DNA of 64,000 nucleotides from Deltaproteobacteria bacterium (GTDB lineage Bacteria; Myxococcota_A; UBA796; GCA-2862545): positions 310,001 to 374,000 of the forward strand of contig SBGP01000095.1 in NCBI GenBank assembly GCA_006226595.1. Direction: 5' to 3'. Of the stretch, positions 17,174-26,189 are shown piece by piece (positions within the stretch are counted from its first letter, which is position 1; each line of letters opens with the position of its first letter). Under the pieces are notes generated by a model. That model was not told the origin of the DNA and did not search any database. It saw only the letters and a list, made by a program, of their open reading frames with translations. The translations under genes were made by a program, and so were the position numbers.

Positions 17174-17656
17174 TTAGTAGTAGACCGGCTCGCCGGGGAT
17201 GATGGTTCCCGTGGCGAAGGCCTCGCTGCCGTCGGCGAACACGGCGTGGATGGTGAGGTCGAAGACCTCCTCGCCCTCTTCGGTGGTCCGCGGGGTCTTC
17301 TCGACCTCGGACTCGACCGCCGGCTCGTCGAACTCGGCGTAGCCGTCGTCCTTGCCGGTGCAGCCAATCACGTCGACGTAGCCACCGTCCTCGGCGCTGC
17401 CGGAGACGAGGAGCATGGCCCAGCCGTACTGGCCGTACGCGTCCATGCCGACGTCCATCCAGCCGTCGTAGTCGTAGTACCAGCCGTTGCGGCTGTCGTC
17501 GGTGAAGTCGCCGACGTGGGGCATGCCCGAGGACTGGATGCGCGCCTGAACGGTACCCTCACCCTCGTAGCCGTACACGCCGTCCTCGACCCAGGGGTCG
17601 GACGGGTTGCAGGCGGTGGCGAGAGCGAGTGCAAACAGCGGAAGAAGACGAGTCAT
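17174..17656 (-). CDS. Lipoprotein of unknown function
   Basis: The 160-residue product has a signal peptide with lipobox LALATAC and Asn-Pro after the cysteine. The mature part is rich in Gly, Tyr and Asp (for example GWYYDYDGWMDVGMDAYGQYG), suggesting a small beta-sandwich or barrel exposed in the envelope. A GGAG element precedes the ATG. No family is recognised. The next minus-strand gene upstream (17750-18517) is an outer-membrane barrel protein about 90 bases away, so they may be co-transcribed. Confidence 0.7.
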   Translation of the reverse strand: MTRLLPLFALALATACNPSDPWVEDGVYGYEGEGTVQARIQSSGMPHVGDFTDDSRNGWYYDYDGWMDVGMDAYGQYGWAMLLVSGSAEDGGYVDVIGCTGKDDGYAEFDEPAVESEVEKTPRTTEEGEEVFDLTIHAVFADGSEAFATGTIIPGEPVYY

Positions 17657-17749
17657 GGAAGCTCCGGGGCCGTGCCACGATCACTGTGAACCATCGCGAC
17701 GCCGAGGTCCATCTTTTCGTCGAGCTTCGTGATTTCGCAGGGCAGTCGC

Positions 17750-18517
17750 CTACTTCCAGGTGACTCCGAGCATCACGTCGACGGTCGCGTCCAGCGGCGC
17801 GACGTCGGGGGGCGGCTGGCTGTCCCAGTCGATTCCGGTGCTCACCTGGAGGTTGCCGCGTGGCCGGATGCCCACCGCATCCTCGGCGGGCTGGGACAGG
17901 TCCACCTTGAAGAAGGCATCGGCCGTGGCGCGGCAGTTGGCGGGCTCGTCGACGCGCGGCTGCAAGAAGGCCGTGAACCCGGTGGTCGAGCGGTCGCCGA
18001 CCTGCAGTCCGAGGAGCACGTAGGTCGAGTTGCGCGCGTGGAGCCCCGCGTCGCTGTCGATCACGGAGGCCTCGAAGACCTGGTGCTCGGCCATCACGGT
18101 CGTCGCCGCCGCGAGATGCACGCCCTCGGTCGGGTAGGCCCGCCACTCGATGCCGGTGCCGACGAGGCTGCGCAGCGCCAGGTCCTTGAACGGGTTGGCG
18201 CTGAGCTGCGAAAAGCTCACCCATCGCCAGGGACCGACGATCAGCCGGTTGTGGCGCACGTGCGCGAACGCGTTCTGGGTGGTCGTCTCGCCTCCCGCCC
18301 AGCCGCTGTCGCCGTGGAGGACGGCGATGGACTCCGCGCGCGCACCGATCCACGACGCGCCCACCGCGCCCTTCACCACCAGGCGCTCGGTGTTGCCCTG
18401 GTCGAGATCGAGACCCGCGGACACCGAGTAGGTCGCGCCCTCGGACGGTGGCGACGGCCGGGGGTCGAGCGGGTTGTAGATCTGGCCGTAGGCGACGGCG
18501 AGCAAGGTCCACAGCAA
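17750..18517 (-). CDS. DUF481-type outer membrane beta-barrel protein
   Basis: The 255-residue product begins with a short signal sequence (LLAVAYGQIY) and then shows alternating strands typical of an outer-membrane barrel, ending in LDATVDVMLGVTWK. The stretch SVSAGLDLDQGNTERLVV matches the opening of DUF481 (YdiY-like) proteins, whose function is poorly known. The start is a TTG at 18517; GGAGG lies 6 bases before it and no better start fits the signal peptide. It was probably assembled by the BAM pathway, a family-level inference. Confidence 0.75.
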   Translation of the reverse strand: MLWTLLAVAYGQIYNPLDPRPSPPSEGATYSVSAGLDLDQGNTERLVVKGAVGASWIGARAESIAVLHGDSGWAGGETTTQNAFAHVRHNRLIVGPWRWVSFSQLSANPFKDLALRSLVGTGIEWRAYPTEGVHLAAATTVMAEHQVFEASVIDSDAGLHARNSTYVLLGLQVGDRSTTGFTAFLQPRVDEPANCRATADAFFKVDLSQPAEDAVGIRPRGNLQVSTGIDWDSQPPPDVAPLDATVDVMLGVTWK

Positions 18518-18584
18518 GAAGCACCTCCGGGCCGCGGATATCTCTTCGGCCGGGAGGTGCCTACCGCTGTCGCGCCAACGAGGT

Positions 18585-19706
18585 CTACTCGACCGGCGGC
18601 ACGCGCAGGATCATGTCGATCTGCAGGTTCGGCTTGCCGCCGAGCACCTTGCTGTTCGCCTTGAGAATCGGCTTCGTCGCCGACGAATCGCCGTAGTACT
18701 CGTACGCGATCTTCGACAGGTTGTCGCCGCGGCGCACGGTGTGGACCGCGCCTTCGGTGCGTGCCTTGATGAGCACGGGCGAGGTCTGGACCGACGTGAT
18801 GCCGCTCACCGCGAGCAGGGCCTGCTCGGCCTGCTTGAGCTGACGGAAGGTCTTCACCGTGCCGGCGAGCATCGCCTCGCCCGCGCCGACGGTGACCTCG
18901 AGGCTGGTGCCGTCGAGACCCGGAGCCACGCGGAGCGCCTCCGCGGCCGCATCGGTGAGCGAGGTCGGGCTGGGACGTGGCATGACGGTCGGCGCAGCCG
19001 CCGGGGCCTCCGCGGGCGCGGCAGCCGGCGCAGCCGTGGGGCGGGCCGGCGACTCGACGCTGATGCCGCCCTCGGCGACCACCGGCTCGACCGGCGCCTC
19101 GGCCACGGTCTCGGAGCTTCCGCCACCGAGCACCAGGGACCCGAGCATGAACAGCACCGCGAGGCCACTGACACCCGCGGTGATGTAGGTCCACCGCTGG
19201 TTCTCGGTCTCGAGCTCGGTGATCTGGCCCATCAGGTGGGCATTCTCGCTACGCAGGCGGCGAGCCTCCTGACGGAGCGCCTTGACCTCGCCCTGCTGGG
19301 CCGCGGTGCGCGCCACCCGGTTCTCGTCCTCGTTGGCCTGCTCGGCGCGGATGTGCTCCTCGACCGCGCGGCGCAGCTCCATGGGCACGCGACCGCCGTG
19401 GGTCGCAGCCTCGTCGAGTGCCGCGAGGGCCTCCTTCCAGCGCTGACCAGCCACCGCGATCTTCGCGAGCAGCAGGCGGGCCTCGGTGTCCTCGGGCGCG
19501 AGGGCGAGGAGGATGTGAATGCGCTCCCGAGCCTTCTTCAGGTGCCCTTCCATCGCGAAGCGCAGGGCCTCGTTGTACAGCTCGGCTGCAGGGTCGAGGC
19601 CACAGGTCTCGGCCGCCTGGCGCAGAGCGCGGGGCACGGAGCCCATCGGGACGGGCTGGTCGGACAGGGACGCACGCGACGCGTCGTCGAAGCGAACAGA
19701 CTGCAT
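18585..19706 (-). CDS. TPR - transmembrane - BON-like - LysM protein
   Basis: The 373-residue protein has an N-terminal cytoplasmic helical-repeat part (about 20-110), a coiled-coil rich in Glu/Arg (about 115-160), one membrane helix (WTYITAGVSGLAVLFMLGSLVL), an Ala/Pro linker, a BON-like fold (LEVTVGAGEAMLAGTV to VSGITSVQ) and a C-terminal LysM domain (HTVRRGDNLSKIAYEYYGDS). LysM binds peptidoglycan sugar chains, so this could tether a cytoplasmic repeat domain to the wall. I chose ATG 19706; no clear ribosome binding site is seen, and the upstream leader is C-rich on this strand. It diverges from a DUF2804 gene. Confidence 0.8.
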   Translation of the reverse strand: MQSVRFDDASRASLSDQPVPMGSVPRALRQAAETCGLDPAAELYNEALRFAMEGHLKKARERIHILLALAPEDTEARLLLAKIAVAGQRWKEALAALDEAATHGGRVPMELRRAVEEHIRAEQANEDENRVARTAAQQGEVKALRQEARRLRSENAHLMGQITELETENQRWTYITAGVSGLAVLFMLGSLVLGGGSSETVAEAPVEPVVAEGGISVESPARPTAAPAAAPAEAPAAAPTVMPRPSPTSLTDAAAEALRVAPGLDGTSLEVTVGAGEAMLAGTVKTFRQLKQAEQALLAVSGITSVQTSPVLIKARTEGAVHTVRRGDNLSKIAYEYYGDSSATKPILKANSKVLGGKPNLQIDMILRVPPVE

Positions 19707-19715
19707 GGATGCACC

Positions 19716-19791
19716 AGGGGGGCGGAGGGGGAGGCTTGGGGAGGGATTCGTAGGGGGGATCGCGGGGGATGCGATCGCGGGGATGGGGGTT
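19716..19791 (+). other. G-rich tract (G-quadruplex candidate)
   Basis: The plus strand carries at least six runs of four or more G in about 76 bases, separated by short spacers. It lies between two divergent genes, in the leader of the LysM gene (C-rich in that mRNA) and upstream of the DUF2804 gene. It could form a quadruplex in the DNA. Confidence 0.5.
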
Positions 19792-19898
19792 CCCGCCATG
19801 GGTATAGCACAGTTTTCACAGTTGGCCGCAAAAGGACCACGCATCCAACGGATTGGAAGTACGCGCCGCCGGCGGTACGCTTGTCGGGCGAGGCCCCC

Positions 19899-20906
19899 AT
19901 GCAGCGCGAGATCGTCGAAGCCGGTCCCCTCCTCTCCCCCAAGGGTGTGCTCCACACTCCGGGCTGGGCGCGAAAGCCGCTGCTGGCCTACGACCGGTCC
20001 CTGGCGCGCGGGCGACTCAAGGAGTGGGACTACTACTGCATCCTCCGCGAGGACTTCGGTCTCGCCGTGACCGTCGCCGACCTCGGCTACATCGGGTTCG
20101 TCGCCGTCGCGTGGCTCGACTTCGAGAACGGCAGCTTCCACTCGAGCGAGATGATGCGCCCGTTCACCCGCGGCAAGCTCGCGCTTCCCGCAAGCTCCGA
20201 ACAAGGCGACGTCGAGGTCGCGTGGGGCAAGCGGCGCGTGCACATCCGGCGCGAGGCGGGCGAGCGCACCCTGACCCTGGAGTGGCCCGACTTCCGCAAG
20301 GGCGAGGATCTACGCGCGGAGATCGCGCTCACCGCCCCCGAGACCGACGACGGTCTGGTCGTCGCCACCCCCTTCCCCGGCCATGCGACGGCCTTCTACT
20401 ACAACCACAAGCAGAACTGTCTCTCCGCCGACGGCGAGGTCCAGCTCGGCGAAGAGACGCACCACTTCACGCCGGCGACGAGCATGGGCGTGCTCGACTG
20501 GGGTCGCGGCGTGTGGACCTGGTCGAACACCTGGTACTGGGGCTCGGCCTCGGGAAAGGTCGGCAAGAAGCGCGTCGGCTTCAACCTCGGCTACGGCTTC
20601 GGCGATCTGTCCACGCACACCGAGAACATCGCGTTCGTCGATGGCGTCGGACACAAGCTCGACGAGGTGCAGTTCGCGTTCGGTCGGTACATGGACCCGT
20701 GGCAGTGCACGAGCAACGACGGCCGCTTCGAGATGACGTTCACGCCCATCCTCGACCGCCACGCCGACATCAACCTGCTCGTGTTCCGCTCGCTGCAGCA
20801 CCAGGTGTTCGGCACCTACAGCGGCAAGGTCGTGCTCGACGACGGCAGCACCCTCGAGGTCCCGAAGCTGCTCGGCTTCGCCGAGAAGGTCGTGAACCGC
20901 TGGTAG
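19899..20906 (+). CDS. DUF2804 family protein
   Basis: The 335-residue protein has no signal peptide. It matches the DUF2804 pattern: an N-terminal LLSPKGVLHTPGWARKPLL, then LKEWDYYCI, a central VLDWGRGVWTWSNTWYWGS and FNLGYGFGD. The fold is all-beta and lipocalin-like; the biochemical role is unknown. ATG 19899 lies 17 bases after TACGCT, a likely -10 box. Its stop is immediately followed by the stop of the convergent RND gene (20904-20909), leaving no intergenic base. Confidence 0.75.
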   Translation: MQREIVEAGPLLSPKGVLHTPGWARKPLLAYDRSLARGRLKEWDYYCILREDFGLAVTVADLGYIGFVAVAWLDFENGSFHSSEMMRPFTRGKLALPASSEQGDVEVAWGKRRVHIRREAGERTLTLEWPDFRKGEDLRAEIALTAPETDDGLVVATPFPGHATAFYYNHKQNCLSADGEVQLGEETHHFTPATSMGVLDWGRGVWTWSNTWYWGSASGKVGKKRVGFNLGYGFGDLSTHTENIAFVDGVGHKLDEVQFAFGRYMDPWQCTSNDGRFEMTFTPILDRHADINLLVFRSLQHQVFGTYSGKVVLDDGSTLEVPKLLGFAEKVVNRW

Positions 20907-23261
20907 CTAGTCGTCGTCGCCGTTGTCGCCGGGCGCCCGACCGGTGACGCGCCAGCCCGCGGCCCAGGCCATCGGCAGCATCACCGCACTGGCGAGGAAC
21001 ACCGCGGAGAGGCCGACCACGACGAGCAGTCCCAGGTCACGCACGCCACGGTTGCCAGCGAGCAGCAGGGACAGGAACGAGAGGATGGTGGTCAGCGTCG
21101 ACACGCTCGCCGCCACGCCGGTCGTCGCCATGGCGCGACGCACGCCACCCGGGCCCTCTTCCTTGAGTCGATGCAGCAGGTGGATGACCACGTCCACTCC
21201 GATGCCGAGCAGGATCGGGATGCCGACGACGTTGAGGATCGACAGCTTCACGCCGAGGGTCTGCACGGCGGCACCCGCCCACACCATGCCGGAGAGCAGC
21301 GTGCCGATGGCGCCCGCGGCCCAGTGCACCTTCTTCAGGTCGATGAAGGTGAGCGCGCACACGAGGAACAGCGCGAGCCCGGCGATGACCGGCATGTCGG
21401 TGCGCACCAGGTTGTACAGGGAGCCGAGCGTCGTGTACTCGCCGGCGGCGGGCCTTCCGGGCGCGAGCTCGGCAATCTCCGCGGAGAACGCAGCGGCCTC
21501 GGTGAGGTCCCACATGTTGCCCTTGGGGAACACGAGCAGACGGTGGCGCTCGTCTCCGCCGAGAAAGTCCACCAGCGCGCCCGGCAGCTGCTCGCGGGTC
21601 ACGGCCTCGCCGGTGTAGCCGCGAAGCTCGACCAGGGGCTTGGCGATCGGCGGCGGCAGGTAGCGCAGGTTCGGGTGGTTCGCGAGCGCGGCCAGCTCCT
21701 TGAGCGCCTCGATACGGACGGCCTGGTCACTCGGCAGCACCGTCTCCATCGACACCGCGGCGGCGACGTACTGGTACTTGTCCTCGGCGATGTCGCGGTT
21801 CACCTGGACATGCGCCTTCGCGAGGCTCGCGGCGTCCGGGTAGGTGATCACCACCGGCGCGTACGACTCGCGGGCCAGCGCGCGCTCGGCCTCGGAGAGC
21901 TCGTCGTAGGCGAGCCCGTCATTGCGCAGGGTCGAGCTGTCGAACTCGAACTCGATGTCCGGGATCTTGGCCACGCCCATCATCGCGGTGAGCGTGACGA
22001 GCAGCATCAGGCCGAGGGGGGCGAGGCGGTAGTCCGACGTGGACACGGCCTGCTCGGTCTTGGTGCCGAGAAGCACCGGCGGGTCGGGGTCGAGCCAGGC
22101 GATGAGCACGGGCAGGAGCACGAGCATCGCGCCGAGGCACACGACGAGACCGGTGGCGAGCAGCACCCCGAGCTGCGCGAAACCCCGGAAGTCGGCGACC
22201 GAGAGGGCCAGGAAGCCGGCGGCGCTCGTCAGGGCGGCGGTGGTGCACGGCGGTCCGGTGAGGTCCCAGGCCTCCGCGATGGCATCCTCGACCTCGGAGC
22301 CGCTGGCCCGCTGCTCGCGGTAGCGACCGACGAGGTGCACAGCGAAGTCGATGCCGAGACCGATGAGGATGGCGGTGCCGAAGCTCGTGTACGTGTTCAG
22401 CGAGCCAATCGCGAGCTCTGCGGTGGCCAGGTTGATCAGGTTCGCGATGACCAGCGGCACGAACACGAGCACGATGGCTCGCGGACTGCGGAAGGTCACC
22501 GCGAGCACGAGCAGCACGAGCAGCGCACTGGCCCCGGAAGTCCGCGCGATGTCCTGCTTCACCCCGGTCACGTCCTCGACGTTGTGCCGGTACGAGCCAC
22601 CCATCCACGCGAGCTTCACGCCCGCGGCCTCGGGATCGTGCTCGGCGAGCACCTCGTCGATCTGGCCCATGAACTTGAACGTGAACGGCTGGTCGTGCGA
22701 CGAGCCCGTGGGCTTGATCAGCACCCGCGAGAACTCGCCGGAGTTCGAGAGCACGCGCTTGTCGCTGGCCTGTCCGATGCGCTCGGCGACCGGGCCCATG
22801 GCCATCAGCCTCGACGTGACCAGCGGGTTGAGCGCGGAGCCGAGTGCGAGCGCGCCTTTCACGCGGGCCGAGAGCTCCTCGACGTCGCTCGGGTCGAGCT
22901 GGAGCAGCCCCACGCGCTGGGCGAGCTCGGCGTCGATGTCGTGCAGCACGTAGCGCACGGTGTCGAGCTCTTCGAGGTCCGCGACCAGCTCGGGCAGGTA
23001 GGCCTCGAGCTTGGCCGGGTCGTCACTCTCGAAGGCGAGGGTGAGCAGGTTGAACCCACCCTCTTCCTCGTGCAGCTGCATCAGCGCCGACGCCGCCGGG
23101 TCATCCTTCGGCAACAACGTGAGCAGGTTCGAGTCGACCTCGGGCGGCACACCGATGATCACGGAGAGAACGGCAATCACCGCCGCACTCACCGCAACCA
23201 GGCGCTTGCGCGCGAGCACGAAGCGCGCGAGGCGCCCGTAGGGTCCCGACTCTGCTGCCAA
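20907..23261 (-). CDS. RND/MMPL superfamily transporter
   Basis: The 784-residue inner-membrane protein has the duplicated RND layout: a TM helix, a large periplasmic loop, five more TM helices, then the same again. Signature stretches are FGTAILIGLGIDFAVHLVGRYREQ in the first half (given here in part) and the matching GIPILLGIGVDVVIHLLHR in the second. The subfamily is the MmpL/hopanoid-exporter type, proton-driven and lipid-exporting. The likely start is TTG 23261 with GGAGGA just upstream. The HEAT-repeat lipoprotein gene ends 68 bases upstream on the same strand, so the pair may form an operon. Confidence 0.88.
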   Translation of the reverse strand: MAAESGPYGRLARFVLARKRLVAVSAAVIAVLSVIIGVPPEVDSNLLTLLPKDDPAASALMQLHEEEGGFNLLTLAFESDDPAKLEAYLPELVADLEELDTVRYVLHDIDAELAQRVGLLQLDPSDVEELSARVKGALALGSALNPLVTSRLMAMGPVAERIGQASDKRVLSNSGEFSRVLIKPTGSSHDQPFTFKFMGQIDEVLAEHDPEAAGVKLAWMGGSYRHNVEDVTGVKQDIARTSGASALLVLLVLAVTFRSPRAIVLVFVPLVIANLINLATAELAIGSLNTYTSFGTAILIGLGIDFAVHLVGRYREQRASGSEVEDAIAEAWDLTGPPCTTAALTSAAGFLALSVADFRGFAQLGVLLATGLVVCLGAMLVLLPVLIAWLDPDPPVLLGTKTEQAVSTSDYRLAPLGLMLLVTLTAMMGVAKIPDIEFEFDSSTLRNDGLAYDELSEAERALARESYAPVVITYPDAASLAKAHVQVNRDIAEDKYQYVAAAVSMETVLPSDQAVRIEALKELAALANHPNLRYLPPPIAKPLVELRGYTGEAVTREQLPGALVDFLGGDERHRLLVFPKGNMWDLTEAAAFSAEIAELAPGRPAAGEYTTLGSLYNLVRTDMPVIAGLALFLVCALTFIDLKKVHWAAGAIGTLLSGMVWAGAAVQTLGVKLSILNVVGIPILLGIGVDVVIHLLHRLKEEGPGGVRRAMATTGVAASVSTLTTILSFLSLLLAGNRGVRDLGLLVVVGLSAVFLASAVMLPMAWAAGWRVTGRAPGDNGDDD

Positions 23262-23329
23262 CGGTCCTCCGGCGGATTGGCCGCGAGGGTAACCCGCCGG
23301 GGCCGGAGGCGCGGCTTACGCGAGATGAC

Positions 23330-24448
23330 CTACTTGGCGAGCTTGTCCTTGTTCGCCTCGTACCACGCCTTGGCTTCTTCCTTGCACTTGGCGAGGTCCT
23401 CGTCGACGTGGTCGTGGCGCACCTTGGTCAGCTCGAGGCGAGCCGAGCCGTTGGTGCCACCCATCGTGCGCAGGCCGTTGAGCACCGCGTCGTCCACGCG
23501 GGACCACGCGCTGCCGTCGTGATGCACGCGGCCATCGCTACCGTCGAGCTGCTTCCAGCCCTCGATGTCGTAGGTGTTCTTCGCCGTGTCGTCGAGCATG
23601 CCGACGAGGTCGCCCGCAAGGCCCGTGGCACGCGCGTTTCCGATGGCGCGAGCGGCCGCGGAGCGCGTGAACGCGTTGTCGTCCTTGAGGAGCGGGGCGA
23701 TGGCCTCGGAGGCCGCTGCCTTGTCCTTCTCGAAGCCGGCGTAGGCGAGCGCCGCGCGACCGCGAACGCCCGGGTCGGCGTGACCGAGCAGGCCCTTGAT
23801 CTTCGGGGCTGCCTCGTCCTTCTTCACGAAGGAGAACGCCTTGGTCTCGAGGCGGAACAGCGCCTGGGAGGCCACGTAGTTCTCGCCATCGAGCGCGTTC
23901 ACGTAGACCGCGGCGATGGCTTCGTCCTTGCCCCAGTCCTTGACCTGCGACAGCGCATCGAGCGCATCGAAGGTGTGAGCCGGGCTCTTGCCCGCGAGGC
24001 CGACGATCTTGGCGACGGTCTCGGCGTGGCCCTGGCGAAGCAGGTGCTTGGCGGCCTGGATGGCGCGCGCCTGGAGCAGCGGATCGCTGTGATCGAGGTA
24101 CGCGAGCACGACCTTCGCGTAGTCCTCGTTCGCGGCGGGCTTGTCCTTCACGTCCTTGTCGGACCAGGTCTCGTACATGCCCTCGAGCGAGGCCGCGGCG
24201 ATCTCGTGGGCGCCGGTGTCACGCGCGGCGAGCACCAGGAACAGCTGGGCGTTGGCGGCGGAGCGGCGCGCCTTGCTCTTGAAGTGGGTGCCGTCGAGCT
24301 CGGCGAGCAGGGCTTCGGCGGACTGGTTGCCAGCCTCGTCGAGGGTGGCTTCGATAGCGACAGCTCCTGCGGGCGCGGCTCCTCCGCCGGTGGCACCAGC
24401 GGGATCGGGGCTCGAGCAAGCAAGAATCAGGAACAGGAACAGGTTCAT
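23330..24448 (-). CDS. HEAT-repeat lipoprotein
   Basis: The 372-residue product has a very short signal peptide with lipobox (FLFLILAC). The mature part is an alpha solenoid of HEAT-like repeats, for example GLLGHADPGVRGRAALAYAG and LLKDDNAFTRSAAARAIGNA. These repeats usually mediate protein contacts. ATG 24448 is preceded by AGGAGGT, the strongest ribosome binding site in this region. It lies upstream of the RND transporter gene on the same strand and could be an accessory factor for it; that is inference from position only. Confidence 0.8.
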   Translation of the reverse strand: MNLFLFLILACSSPDPAGATGGGAAPAGAVAIEATLDEAGNQSAEALLAELDGTHFKSKARRSAANAQLFLVLAARDTGAHEIAAASLEGMYETWSDKDVKDKPAANEDYAKVVLAYLDHSDPLLQARAIQAAKHLLRQGHAETVAKIVGLAGKSPAHTFDALDALSQVKDWGKDEAIAAVYVNALDGENYVASQALFRLETKAFSFVKKDEAAPKIKGLLGHADPGVRGRAALAYAGFEKDKAAASEAIAPLLKDDNAFTRSAAARAIGNARATGLAGDLVGMLDDTAKNTYDIEGWKQLDGSDGRVHHDGSAWSRVDDAVLNGLRTMGGTNGSARLELTKVRHDHVDEDLAKCKEEAKAWYEANKDKLAK

Positions 24449-24543
24449 GGGACCTCCTAGGACGCGGAGCCTACACAAGGCGGGTCGAGGCGGGTCAAGA
24501 CGGGCCGACCGAAGCGAGGAGATGCAGGTCCGCCACCGTGGGC

Positions 24544-24549
24544 TAAGCT
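24544..24549 (+). promoter_or_regulatory. TAAGCT -10 box, likely leaderless transcript
   Basis: TAAGCT is followed by six bases (CCCGCC) and then ATG 24556, with no ribosome binding site. The spacing predicts transcription starting at the ATG. Confidence 0.5.
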
Positions 24550-24555
24550 CCCGCC

Positions 24556-25245
24556 ATGCGTGCCGCCTTCGCCATGCTGCTCGTCGCCTGCGCCCAGGGG
24601 ACGCCGGAAACCGTCGACTCGGCGGACGACCGCGCGTACACCCCCGAGGTGTTCGCGATCCCGCTGGCCGAGCCCGAGCGCTTCTTCCAGACCACGGGCG
24701 TGGACCACGACCCCGAGGATCACGGCGACAGCACCCTCGGCAGCGCGATCTGCACCAACTACGACGGGCGCGGATTTCCGTGGTGCTACGACGGGCACGA
24801 CGGCACGGACTTCCTGCTCGAGGGCGGGTTCGAGGCCATGGATGCCGGCTCGACCCAGATCCTCGCAGCCGCCGCCGGTGTGGTCGTCTCGACGGACGAC
24901 GGGAACTACGACCGCTGCCACGTCGAGGGCGGCTCGGTGAGCTGTGACGGCTACCCGATGGTCGGCAATCACGTGATTCTCGAGCACCCCTCGGGCGTGC
25001 GCACCAAGTACTGGCACATGAAGTCCGGGTCGGTCGCCGTCGAGGTCGGCCAGGAGGTCGCGTGCGGCGATGTCCTCGGCCTGGTCGGGTCCAGCGGCCT
25101 GTCGTCGATGCCGCACCTGCACTTCGAGCTCGCGGTCGACGGCCAGTGGGTCGACCCCTACGCCGGACCGAACTCGCAGCCCGAGTCGTGGTGGCAGGAC
25201 CAGGGTGACGATCCCGAAGAGCTCCCGCCGAGCGTATGTCCCTGA
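24556..25245 (+). CDS. M23-family peptidase-like lipoprotein
   Basis: The 229-residue product has a signal peptide with lipobox LLVAC. The rest is a LytM/M23 domain: HDGTDF (H81, D85) and, later, HLHFELAVDG provide the zinc ligands, with a conserved YWHM between them. Active M23 enzymes cut peptide cross-links in peptidoglycan. Three extra Cys residues may form disulfides. The stop overlaps the next start by 10 bases, so both are probably translated from one leaderless mRNA. Confidence 0.85.
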   Translation: MRAAFAMLLVACAQGTPETVDSADDRAYTPEVFAIPLAEPERFFQTTGVDHDPEDHGDSTLGSAICTNYDGRGFPWCYDGHDGTDFLLEGGFEAMDAGSTQILAAAAGVVVSTDDGNYDRCHVEGGSVSCDGYPMVGNHVILEHPSGVRTKYWHMKSGSVAVEVGQEVACGDVLGLVGSSGLSSMPHLHFELAVDGQWVDPYAGPNSQPESWWQDQGDDPEELPPSVCP

Positions 25246-26186
25246 TCCGCGCCCTCACCCTCGCGCTGCTCGTCGGCTGCGGTCCCAAGCTCGGGCCTCC
25301 GCAGGTCGAGTACGGCGCGATGCGTCCGCTGCCGATGCGCGCGACGAGCGTCGATCCACACCGCTGGTACGTGGTGATCGACACGGGCACCCACGGCGAG
25401 CGCCTGTTCTTCTTCGACACCGGCTTCGCACGCACGACCTGCGACGACGACTTCGTCGACGAGCTCGGCCTCGACACCGGAGGACTCGTGTTCGTGCGCG
25501 GCGTGGGCGGCAGCTTCACCGCGACCAAGGCGGCCCTGCCCGAGATGCAGGCCGGCGGCCATCGCATCACCCGCTTCGCGTGCATCGTCCGCGACCTCGA
25601 CCAGACCTCGTCGATCAAGGACCCGGCCGACATCGACGTCGCCGGCGTGATCGGCGCCGACCTGCTCACGCGCTTCGTGACCGAGATCGATCCCGAGCAG
25701 GCCGAGGTTCGCCTCGTCCCGCCCAGCGAGCACCCCGGTCTGCACGGCACCACCGTGCGCATGCGTCGCTCCGGCGCGGCAGGCGTGCGGTTCATGGTCC
25801 CGGCGACCCTCGCCGACCGCGAGGGCTGGTGGCTGCTCGACACGGGCGCCCGCGGCAGCCACGTCGACGGGGCGGACTACGCGTTGACGCCGACCTCGAC
25901 CAAGGAGGGCGCCTGGGTCGGCGGCACGGGCAAGGGTGGCGGCACCCGCCAGGACCTGCACTTCCACGACGGCGTAACCCTCGAGCTCGCCGGACATGCG
26001 GTGGACGGCTTGCGGCTCGTCGACCGGCCGCACGGACTGCTCGGCTTCGACCTGCTCGGCCTCAACGTGCTCGCCCACTACAAGCTGGTCCTCGATCCCG
26101 GCCGAAACCGCGTCGAGCTGACGCCGATCTCGCCCGTCGGTCCCCTGCCCCAGGCGACCGAGCCGCCCAAGGTGAAGGCGAAGTAG
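25236..26186 (+). CDS. Retropepsin-like aspartyl protease lipoprotein
   Basis: The 316-residue product has a lipobox (ALLVGC) and two aspartyl-protease half motifs: FFFDTGFA (D61) and WLLDTGARGS (D202), each followed by hydrophobic strands and, after the first, GVIGADLL and, after the second, GLLGFDLLG. Having both halves on one chain suggests a pseudo-symmetric bilobed protease in the periplasm. It overlaps the M23 gene by 10 bases, pointing to joint work on envelope polymers or proteins. The stop is followed by only 3 bases before the convergent PDZ gene stop. Confidence 0.8.
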   Translation: MSLIRALTLALLVGCGPKLGPPQVEYGAMRPLPMRATSVDPHRWYVVIDTGTHGERLFFFDTGFARTTCDDDFVDELGLDTGGLVFVRGVGGSFTATKAALPEMQAGGHRITRFACIVRDLDQTSSIKDPADIDVAGVIGADLLTRFVTEIDPEQAEVRLVPPSEHPGLHGTTVRMRRSGAAGVRFMVPATLADREGWWLLDTGARGSHVDGADYALTPTSTKEGAWVGGTGKGGGTRQDLHFHDGVTLELAGHAVDGLRLVDRPHGLLGFDLLGLNVLAHYKLVLDPGRNRVELTPISPVGPLPQATEPPKVKAK

Positions 26187-26189
26187 CCC

